Positions 34,732 through 43,769 of a DNA stretch of 64,000 bases are shown here, in pieces (the stretch's first letter is position 1; every line of letters begins with the position of its first letter). The notes under the pieces were generated by a model that worked only from the letters and a program-made list of their open reading frames with translations, had not been told where the DNA came from and searched no databases. Origin of the DNA: Cladorrhinum sp. PSN259. Its lineage: Eukaryota; Ascomycota; Sordariomycetes; Sordariales; Podosporaceae. The DNA is taken from assembly GCA_033725935.1 (NCBI GenBank), contig MU867120.1, forward strand, positions 1-64,000. Direction: 5' to 3'. The position numbers and the translations under genes were made by a program.

Positions 34732-35578
34732 TCAGTTGTCGCCTTCTCCAAGGTGCACGAAAGATGGAGAAGAGGGTGACAACACATACTGGACTTGAAC
34801 CTCATAATCGCCGCACCACAAATAAGGGATCAACAACTTAACCAGCTGACTACCAATCTGGCAAGTCTCGTTCTCATCCTCGTCGTCGACCCAAACCTTG
34901 CCATGAGGCCCAAAGTCTCCATAACATACTCGTGGATGGTGGGATTTAGGGTTGGACTCAAGCTGCGGGGTGAGGATCACAATTCTTGATTAGCGTAACC
35001 CAAAAGGAATAAAAGAGACACTTACATAAAACTCATCTGTCCAGTTTTCATGCCCATCTGGGTGACAATCTCGGCTCATGTAGAAAATTTCATTTTTCCG
35101 TCTGGACGAGCCGCCACCCGTGCCATCATCGTCGTCAATCCATACGGACACAGCGACAGAGATGTACTTGAGCCCCGCAAAGCGACGTCGAATCGCCGGG
35201 GCGACGAAAACCCGACAGAGCCGTGGGCTGACGGCCCAGAGAAATGACGCGACGTAGTCAGCCGCGCGCAGCTCATCCTTTCGCTACCGTGGAATCCCAG
35301 ACATCGTGGGCCACGTGGAAGACTGTCGGGTTTCGATGCGGCCCCGGCTTACTCTCGAAAAGGTCCCTTTCGTCCGGACAGGAAAAGATTGCTTGCCCGA
35401 TGGGGCGGCGATGATGAGCCTTGAACCACTCATTGTTTGTCTGACGGAGATGTGTTCTAAACAGTCTATCGTTACGGTTCTTGTAAAATAGTTCGTTCTC
35501 TTTGAACCAAACGGGCACAGTTCAGTCTGGGACGTTCAGGTTATATGCCTTTTCTTCTGGTTCAAGCTGTCCATTCAT
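34732..35578 (-). pseudogene. Decayed gene of unknown family
   Basis: The minus strand reads as protein over about 850 bp but is broken. From ATG 35578, 18 codons (MNGQLEPEEKAYNLNVPD) end in TGA at 35522-35524. The same frame then runs on for 81 codons (35518-35276, with FSCPDERDLFESKPGPHRN) to a TGA at 35273. A one-base shift near 35276-35279 opens a continuing frame (AADYVASFLWAVSP ... SVWIDDDDG ... FYMSRDCHPDG) to 35026. There a good 63-bp GT...AG intron (35025-34963) joins in phase to a last exon (34962-34732, with VCYGDFGPHGKVWVDDEDE). A 121-bp intron (35287-35167) could replace the frameshift, but its signals are weak. Acidic and aromatic content suggests a soluble globular protein. I know no family for it. 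Confidence 0.45.
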
Positions 35579-35839
35579 TAAAATTTCCCAAGGGTTTTGA
35601 GGCTTGTCAAGACTTGACTCGTTATCAGGAATTTTGTGCGTCCAATTTCTTAACCGTAAAGTCTATCTTGTCAGCGACGGAAAAGAATTTAAGGTTCTTT
35701 CCCCTCTCTTTTTGGCTCTTTTAATCCTGTTCCCTTCTTCTTCTTCTCCAAACTCAAACGATACTTTACTCGCCACCAAAGATATCATGGTCCGTGCCTG
35801 CATTCCAGGATTCGCTCTCTGTTATTGTTCTCAAAGTTT

Positions 35840-35883
<44 letters not shown>

Positions 35884-36892
35884 AAAAAAAAAAAAAAAAA
35901 AGGCAGCATCCATCAAACTCTATTAAAGCAATTTAAAAATAGAATTAAAAACGAAGCCTTGACTGAATGACACAATGAATGTATCACGTGAAAAAAAAAA
36001 CACAAAAAAAAAGGTTACGTCTGCCGGTGATCTACGAAAAACCAACCAACCAATCCCTTTCTAATTCTCCCCATGAATCTTTTAAAGAACCAAGCACAAC
36101 ACTGGGTAAGGGTAAAAGTAAGCACAAAATGTTTCACATCATGAACACGTGGCGTCGGAACTAGTGTAAGCTTCTCGACAGACCAGACGCACATCATATC
36201 AATGACGATGACATCCAGATACGTACCAGTCCATGATCCCCAGAAACCTCAGCTAGATAAACTCATAGCCTTGGCAAAGCCATTCATCACCCTACCCACA
36301 TGCATCTGAAACAGATTGAATTTAAGAAGGTTATTCCCAATTAGTATTTTACTAGTTTTTCCTGCGAATTTGGTCCCTCGGTTTCTTCTTCTTTCAATTC
36401 TTGTGCTTCTTTCTCCATCCCACTCACTTGATTAATCCATCACTTCAATTTAGGTCTCTCTGGCACTGCCTTGAGGGCACTTTTTTCCTCGCTTGTCTTT
36501 TGCCGTGCCACTCTGATTAGAAACCTTTCCTTTTGAAATAACCGTAAATCCAAGAGATGCAATACAGCCAGATGAAATCAACCAAAATACCCTTTCTATA
36601 ACGTCATGATAGGCGAGCGGGCGAGGGACTCAAACCATAAAACACCGACCGATAATAATAAAACCAAAGACCGAAGAACTTGACGCCGTCATGCCGACAT
36701 AAAATTGAATATCACACTCAATAAAAGGGGTATCACCACAAAAGGCCTCCCATAACTTGATCCTGCCACAACTGCGCAGCACGGAGAAATTTAATAAGCC
36801 ACAGCACATCCGAACCATTATCATCCCTTGGGCAAGGTCTCTGCGTGCAATCGTCTCCGCGTCACCATGTCAATCACTAGCAAGAGCAGGCG
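35579..36892. other. Intergenic 1.3 kb
   Basis: Apart from the T38/A20 tract and A-rich runs I see no gene. The right end is the 3' flank of the unknown nuclear-type gene. Confidence 0.45.
35842..35901. repeat. T38-AT-A20 tract
   Basis: Thirty-eight T, then AT, then twenty A: a near-perfect inverted homopolymer that could fold on itself. Flanked by more A-rich runs (35,990-36,012). Either a strong nucleosome-excluding element, an old poly(A) tail insertion or an assembly artefact. Confidence 0.9.
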
Positions 36893-38024
36893 TTAGGGAG
36901 CTGGCTGCTTCGTTGCGTCACCTTCCGGCATAAAGTCCCAATTGACAAGGTCGGTGAATTCAGATTCCGTAGCTGAAGGTGGCATTTTGTCCGGGTATTG
37001 ACAAGCATCCCAAGTCGGCATGGTGACCTGGAAGTTGAAATCGTCGAGATCGTCAAATTGGCTCACGGCATCCATCAGCTGTTGGTTCTGGAGGTCGAGG
37101 TTCTGTGGGTCAATCATCACATAGTCGTTCAGAATCTCTGGCTGATTGCCAAAGACAGGCGAGTGGCCTTGGACCTGAGGCGGAAATTGTCTCATATCGG
37201 ACGGCATAACCGGCGTGGTCGGCAGTGGGCCGTCCGGTTCGGTCTGGGGAGATGCCGACAACGAAGAATTTGAGGTCGTGTTGGATGCCGGTGAAGCTGA
37301 ATCTTCGTACGTCCCTGTGGCTAGAGGTGGGAGAGGTGATGGATGGAGCGGCACCGACCCTGCAGACGACCGGCGGTATCTAGCTGGATGGTCTAGGGTG
37401 GGCATTACTTGCACCTGTCTCACGGGTGAGTATCGGGTGCGGTGGATGTCGTAGCTGGGGGCACCGTGTGCGACATACGGCCGGTGCTGCGAATGATAAT
37501 GAGTAAAGGATGGCCGGAAATCCCGGGAGTAAGGAGGATTCTCTGCCGGGAGGTTGATCGAGACGCGGCGATTCATCGGGAACGCTCGGGCAAATTCCTC
37601 GTCAATCGGATGCTGGTGGTTTGAATGGCCTATCTGCGGATTGAAATACAGATTCGCGAACTGGCGAGAGTGAGCAGCTCGCGTCCTCTCGTCCTCTTCC
37701 TCTTCGTACATCTGATCTCCTCGGACAATTTCCTCGGTGATCTTGAGTGCCCTGCCGGTAAGTTCCTTATGGACTGCTGACGCTTCGTAAGCCGACTTGA
37801 GACGCTTCTCGAGGCTACGATCACTTCGCCTAGATGCAGCGATGTATGCTCGTTCCTTGTTCTTGAGCTCCTTGATTCTGATCTCATTTTGCTGCTCGGG
37901 TGTCAAGTTATCGGCGGGTCGCTAGATGCACAAATCGGCCGTATCAGTATGGGAGACCAGGTAGAGAGATCGGAATCGAGGTACTTACAGCCATGTTGGA
38001 CTTTGGAGAGCGGGGTTTCGTCAT
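36893..38024 (-). CDS. Hypothetical nuclear-type protein, 354 aa (2 exons)
   Basis: Exon 1 is tiny, 38024-37989 (12 codons, MTKPRSPKSNMA). A 67-bp intron (37922-37988) leads to exon 2, 37921-36893. The join is in phase and supplies the only ATG; the long exon alone would start with TTG. Residues about 18-85 are highly charged and helical (TPEQQNEIRIKELKNKERAYI...). The middle is Pro/Ser/His/Arg-rich. The C-terminus is acidic and aromatic (QFDDLDDFNF, ESEFTDLVNWDFMPEG), resembling an activation domain. No basic-zipper heptads or zinc ligands are visible. A transcription-related role is a guess from composition. Confidence 0.75.
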
Positions 38025-38476
38025 GAATGCGATAGCTGGGCTGTCGATGATGGAAGTGGTGGAAGAGAAACTGGGCGTTGGAGATACCAGACTCTCTTGG
38101 TAAATAAATACTCTATTACCTTGTGGTAAAGTCGGAACCGGAATGAGGGGAACCTGATCGGAGAAGCTTAGGGAGACTCAAGCCAGGCAGCTGCTTTGGG
38201 CTAATGGGATTGAGTCAGAAGTGGCTTTTGAATGGCTTTCAGATTCCGTGGGACAGAAGAACCTTTGGGCAGGAGCACCAAGTGTGGCATTCTTGTACCA
38301 AATTGCAGGCACGTATTACGGCAACCGCAATCCTGCTACAAAGCTGGGGGCGTCTCCATCCGTGAGTTCCCACCAAAAAAACCCGATCATGAGAGAAACG
38401 TGCGATCTCGATCTCGTTTCACTCTGACTGGCTGTTATTGCTAATGTTGGGGCCGAAGTACCTGCAGTAACCCTGT

Positions 38477-38522
38477 CCACCCGGGAACAAGCTGCAATTG
38501 CCCCGCAGCAGTTCCCGGGTGG
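38477..38522. other. Long perfect GC-rich hairpin
   Basis: CCACCCGGGAAC (38477-38488) is matched exactly by GTTCCCGGGTGG (38511-38522). Inside, GCTGC (38491-38495) pairs with GCAGC (38505-38509) around a nine-base loop. The outer flanks (TAACC / GGTTA-like) can extend the stem with gaps. It lies 453 bp upstream of the start of the 354-aa protein gene. It could be a structured RNA, a 5'-UTR element or a cruciform; nothing in the sequence decides. Confidence 0.75.
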
Positions 38523-41230
38523 GTAACACAGTATCTTGCCTATCTCCATGCTAACATGGAAACACAAACGACCTGCATAGAATAGGATTGAAGTGCTGCC
38601 GAGGGCCCAGTTGGCAGCCTGTTTCCCTTCCTCAACCTTCATCGCTTACGAAGGAACCCAATTGATGTGAATGAGAAGAAAGATTTACGACATCCGTCAA
38701 AGCTGTCAAAACGCCTGCAACGAGATTCCGGACGAATTGGAACACCAGACACAAGACAGGTGGAGTGTTTCTCCACTGCTATTGATGTCATTCTTGCTTG
38801 ATACCCGCCGCTAGGTATTATTGCGTTTTACGTTCAGACAACACTGCAGTGTACCTACAATACTACACTGCTAAGGCAAGCTCGGCCGAGATGCTCCGCT
38901 CAAATCATGGCTTTCAGTTGAGATGGCATTAAGCAAGGGAACTTTCCTAATGCAGATCTTGGGATGAGACTGATGCTGGTGCCAGACCACACACATCTTC
39001 ATCTTCCACTCTATCCTACTCAATCAACTGCCTATTACCACCCATTGCCCCCCCAGTGGTGCAATTCCCGCCGCAGCTATTGCGTTGCGTTATCCACCGA
39101 CCGGACGTGGCAGGCAAACAAGGAGAGACATTTGGCCGGAGCAAATCCTCCGCCCTTGTTAGCAAGGGGTGTGGTACCTGGGGTTACTTTGTGATCAAAT
39201 TGCGCTAACACTTCTATCTTGTGCCAAGGCTGCATACCACATGCGGGATGCTCGTGAACCCAAGCAACCTGCAGCAGCCTCTGCTGGAGGGGAATGCAAG
39301 GTAGAAAACTCGGCAGGATTTTCCAGACAGGCAATTCTCACCGATCCAAGACCACCCAACCACGGATCGATCGCACCAATGGCTCCGGATTACGCTACTG
39401 CACCACAGAAATTGGTGGCGATGCCAGGCCGTTCCGCGAAAGGAGAAACACAAAATGCTCGGCGTGGAGGGCCAGCATGGGAATCTCCAATTCCCATCGT
39501 GGTTCTCCAACAACTGCTGAACAGGGCGGCCATGTTGTATTTTTCGTTGTCAATTTCCCCATTCGGACTCAATCAAGGGTTACCATTGGCTAATGACTCC
39601 AACGACCCCGCTCCGTGATGTCATTGTGATGTGTCTTGGCATCCGGAACACAAGCTCCTAACTGACGTGCTAGGACGGTTTAACAGATGATTACAAGTAT
39701 CTGCATATAAGTTCGCCTCCCTCCCGGCAACCAAAAGCAACTCAAGAAACGCAACACCTTGAGGGTAATTATTAACGATATGATGCAGTATGACGAGCTC
39801 CTTCTTTTTGTCTGGCAGCATTCTTTTTCCGATAGCAGATCGAATAACGCGGCTTCTGGACGGAAATTCCGCACCAGCGATCGGGTGCAACCTCGGTATT
39901 TAATATCATGCAAATCTATCAAGATGGCTTACTTCTAGGCCCTTATTCCGAAATCTCACTTACACTAGGCTCAACAGTTTGGGATGATCTGATCGATCTC
40001 GGAGGTTGGCCCGTGACAAATCATCTCCTCTCATCGATATCAAGAAACGCGGGACAAAGAACCGCCTGCAGCCTGGGCCAGCTAATTAACACTAAATGAC
40101 AAGCCATTCTTCATTGCCGAAAGATTGGTACACTCACTGATTGCGGCGAGCCCGTTCAAATTCGTAGACAACTGCAGTAGTCTACTTCGTCCACCAAGTT
40201 TCCCCTCACTAACCATGCATTTCGCCTCATCAAGGGCCATCCGATGTCACGGTAGAGTTCAAAGCCCATCATCCTGTCGTCTGATGTCGACCTTTTGCTG
40301 GAACGAGACTTTTTAGTTCATAGTTCGCCGTAGAGTAGCGTACGTATGTAGTTACAGTAGTGTACTCTCGCCCACGGTCAGATATTTTTCAATGTTGCGG
40401 TCTGATCCACTGACACCCTCCCTCCAGTGAGTGAGGGTCAACACACACTGATTTCTACCAATGATAAGTTCCGGATTTCAAACCACCAATTAGAAACCGC
40501 CTTCCTCTCTCACGGCCGAGAATTTGTTAGTCGCCTCCCCTTATGCCACATTTGCCCATTTCGGCAATAAGACAGACCAAACAAGCTTCTCCATCAGAGC
40601 CGATCCTCGCCCAATTCGTGCTTTTTATTGAGCGACGACCGTTGGTTTCCACGCCAAGCTAGAAGTTTCGACGGGTGTACACTAAAAAATAGGAGTTTGT
40701 GTGTCATTCAACACCAATCATGTATCCCACGATGGTTGTCACTGACAGGGCAGACACCAGACTTTTACTTTTCTTGGGTCTCACTACTTTTTGGTTCTCA
40801 CACTGCAGTGCATCGCATTGCATTGAGTACCCCTAAGTGGAGTTCGGCCAACGACCAACAGGTGCACTCCCCCCTCACGCTCAATATCACCAAATTGCCG
40901 ACACTCGTGTTGACTGCGTACCATTGAGATAATGTTGCTCACAACTCATTGGCACACGTGGTCAACGGGCCACACAACAAGTCCGGAGATATGCACTGCG
41001 GGAATTCGGTATGTACGCCCGTACAGGACGCAGACAGATAGGTCATGGAACTGCAGGTGAGGTGCGCTTCGGTGACATTGAACCAGAGATTTTACAGTTC
41101 ATCATAAGATAAGATGATGAGATTTAGGGGGTAGACATTGCATGTGCCTTCCAAGTTGCGGCCTTGTTAGTTGCAGCTTGGCAATGTCCCCGCTCCGGCA
41201 GGCAGTTTGATCACCCATGACATAGGGAGC

Positions 41231-41475
41231 CTCCATCATGACAGAAAATCGCGGACACCAAAATACCACACCACCACTTCAAACATCAATAATACAGCCA
41301 ATTTTGCAACAAAATAGATAAAATCAATTGTATTCTAATGCCCAGTCATCGCTCCCTCTAATTCCAAAACGGTTTTCTTTTTAAAAAAGATTTGGGGGAT
41401 ACTATCCACCTAGCAATTAATAGAGGCTTGTTCCAACTTGGGTGTGGGTGTCCGCGTTTTTCTGTCATGATGGAG
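41231..41475. mobile_element. MITE, 245 bp, with 29-bp terminal inverted repeats
   Basis: The left end (41231-41259) and the reverse complement of the right end (41475-41447) match at 28 of 29 bases, beginning CTCCATCATGACAG and ending CGCGGACACC. The element is flanked on both sides by GGAGC (41226-41230 and 41476-41480), a 5-bp target-site duplication. The inside is AT-rich and non-coding, so it would need a transposase from elsewhere. The 5-bp duplication does not fit Tc1/mariner (TA) or hAT (8 bp); I leave the superfamily open. The near-perfect repeats and flanks suggest fairly recent insertion with little RIP damage. Confidence 0.88.
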
Positions 41476-41622
41476 GGAGCTTGGTGCTGTCAGGAAGGGT
41501 ACCAGCTATCCATCGATCTATCATTGTTATGGCATGTTCATTGTGCGTAAGGGAGACCGTGCGATTCTACAATCTCCACCAGATTTTATTTTAGTGTAAG
41601 AGACTAGTTTTTTTGCGGCCGT

Positions 41623-41698
41623 ACCCAAGGAGAGCTAGGCCAGCGGAAGTCCGGACGAATGATCGATCCCGTCCATTGAGACGGGAAACCTCTTGGGT
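41623..41698 (+). other. Possible folded element with box A/B-like motifs
   Basis: ACCCAAG (41623-41629) pairs with CTTGGGT (41692-41698), enclosing a perfect hairpin CCCGTC/GACGGG (41668-41685). TAGGCCAGCGG and GATCGATCC inside resemble Pol III box A and box B loosely, 25 nt apart. It does not fold as a tRNA and has no T-run terminator nearby. Weak candidate. Confidence 0.2.
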
Positions 41699-42512
41699 GG
41701 AAGCGCTATCTAATGAACTTTATTCGAAGGGTACTTGGTCTAGTGTACGAGGCGAGGGGAAACGAAACCACATCGCCGCCGCTTGCTTTTCTCTGGTTGG
41801 AACTCTGGAAAGCAGACCGGTCAATGCCACTGGTGAAAACTTTAATTCGCCATGGTTCATGGAGTTTCATTAGTGGGAAAACATATGCACAATCACCTAG
41901 TTCCAAGAATGATCTGCGTGATCTCGATAATAATGGAGAATGGGAGAGTGGAGAGAGAGAGAGAGAAAGAGAGAGAAAGAGGGGTTATCTAGTGTATTTG
42001 AGGGGTCCTTCGTTCAGTTCCCCGGTTTCACAGCCGAGCGGGTGAACGGTCTGGGCATCTCGATCTCGCTCGGAGAATTTCCGGGCACCAGGGTCACACC
42101 GCGGACAGCATATCACAGCAGACCGGCCGTATGTACCCTCTCACCTTGGTTTCCCCAACGGGGCGGTCCGTCACACTCTCAAAATTCTCCACTGGGTAGA
42201 TTGTAGTAGTATGAGACATGAAATCCTGAAATAACCCTGAAACACATACCTATTCAATAACAACGCTACTGCCTATTTCCTATCCCATGTAGCTACGCGG
42301 AAAGAGAGCTATAGGCGTGACAAGAGAAGAATCAAGTCTCTCAGAAGAGCAGTAGGCGTAGAAAGAGAGTGGCCAGGCCTGTTTGACGAAAGTGAAGGCA
42401 TGAAGTCATAGTTGAAAGGCCTCTCGAAGAAAGATAAAAGTATCAAAAAACTGAGGGCCTCCCCTGACTCTAAATCATGCCACTGCAGAAAGAGAGAGAA
42501 AAAGCATCCATA

Positions 42513-43556
42513 TCAAAATGTACCAAACTCAGAAAGCATATTACCAATACTTTGTTGCTTCGAAGACTTCACACCTCGCTTCCTCGCTATGGCGTTGGAG
42601 TTTTTAGTTTCATCTCCATCGCCGTCACCATCCTCTCCTCGCTTCCTCTTTGAAAGTTTCTCTTCCCCTCTCTCGTTCTTCTCCTTGACTTCCCAGGGAC
42701 GTCTAAAAAAACGCTGCATCTTCGCATTGAACCTAGTATGGCCGCTGAAATGTCCAGATAAGCAAATCACTGCACGTGGCCTCAACCGCCCGTCTGGAAG
42801 AGACATAAAATTAGGCATCTTGTACGCACAGCCCTTGGTATCCCAACCTCCCCAACTTTTGACGAGGTTTTTGTCTCCTTGGCCGAGACTGGAAAGACCG
42901 GCGGGGATGACCAAGTACTGAAGGCACGGAAAAGCAGAAGCGTACCTGACCGCTTGTAATGTTATCTGGTCCGGTTGAGCAATCAATTTCAACCAACTAA
43001 GGACGGGGAAAGGCTTCTCGCAAACTTCGCTCCATCCTCTGACGAGACGATCAGAAACTGTTGCGGGAGGTGAAGTGGGATCAGTGGGTCCGTCATCGAG
43101 AGTTAGACCATACAAGTTGGGTAGTTTGGCAAGAGAGAGTAGTTGCTGTGCTGCCTGAGGGAACCGGGAGATTGATTGGATTGTGAGGATGGTGACAAAG
43201 TTGAGGTCTGGAGAGGTGAGGGGCTTGGTGTAGAGGGTGAGATCAGCTGCGCCGAAATTGTCTGGGTCGATTTCATCAACGTAAGATTCATCCCCAAGCT
43301 CCGAATCGTGCCCGAGCGTTACTAGGATTTTCCAGGCATGGAAAGACATTCTTGGACGCAGCTCCTTGAGTAGCCGGTCGAATAAATGTTTTGGGACGTC
43401 GCCGAGGTCTTCCGGTTCGGAGAAGCGGTGGATGTTGTCGGCGACGATTCGGGCGCAGATGGTTGTTAGCGGCCGTGGACCTTGATTTCCTCTGCCACTG
43501 CGGCCTGGGGGAAAGGCGATATCATCTTTGGGGATGAGCCACCAGTCAGATGCCAT
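42513..43556 (-). CDS. Hypothetical protein with Leu-rich segments and basic C-terminus, 347 aa
   Basis: I start at ATG 43556 (MASDWWLIPKDD); the frame extends further upstream only from a TTG. The middle has spaced leucine-rich segments (LTILTIQSISRF, LAKLPNLYGLTL, FPCLQYLVIPAG) like the diverged leucine-rich repeats of fungal F-box-type proteins, though no F-box is visible at the N-terminus. The C-terminus is Lys/Arg/Glu-rich with KRKRGE, a likely nuclear localisation signal. Function unknown. It is divergent from nop9 with 213 bp between the two start codons, so the promoters overlap. Confidence 0.75.
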   Translation of the reverse strand: MASDWWLIPKDDIAFPPGRSGRGNQGPRPLTTICARIVADNIHRFSEPEDLGDVPKHLFDRLLKELRPRMSFHAWKILVTLGHDSELGDESYVDEIDPDNFGAADLTLYTKPLTSPDLNFVTILTIQSISRFPQAAQQLLSLAKLPNLYGLTLDDGPTDPTSPPATVSDRLVRGWSEVCEKPFPVLSWLKLIAQPDQITLQAVRYASAFPCLQYLVIPAGLSSLGQGDKNLVKSWGGWDTKGCAYKMPNFMSLPDGRLRPRAVICLSGHFSGHTRFNAKMQRFFRRPWEVKEKNERGEEKLSKRKRGEDGDGDGDETKNSNAIARKRGVKSSKQQSIGNMLSEFGTF

Positions 43557-43769
43557 CACATGGTCCTTGTGGATGGTGGCATAAGTAAGGTGGGACCTGG
43601 GAAGGTGGATGAATGCAAGCTTCAGGTGAACAACCTGGAAGGTCTGGCGATAAGATAACAACTTTTGTCTTGGCGGACTTACACCCCAGAACTTTTTTTT
43701 CTCCCACTCTGCAAATCCCCCAAGCAGCTCAATTTAACACCAATTGCGAACCGCTCAACCGCTACAAAA
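43557..43769. promoter_or_regulatory. Bidirectional promoter between nop9 and the 347-aa gene
   Basis: Only 213 bp separate the two ATG codons, so both 5' untranslated regions and core promoters must share this space. A pyrimidine-rich CTTTTTTTTCTCCC-like stretch at 43,690-43,705 and AACACC/CAAT-like bases near 43,736-43,745 lie in the nop9 direction. I see no canonical TATA box. Confidence 0.5.

Larger units (their letters stand above)
38025..42512. other. Gene-poor region, 4.5 kb
   Basis: Only short or non-ATG frames occur. It contains the hairpin at 38.48 kb, a MITE at 41.23-41.48 kb, a possible folded element at 41.62-41.70 kb and a GA-rich stretch (41,944-41,979). Confidence 0.5.
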
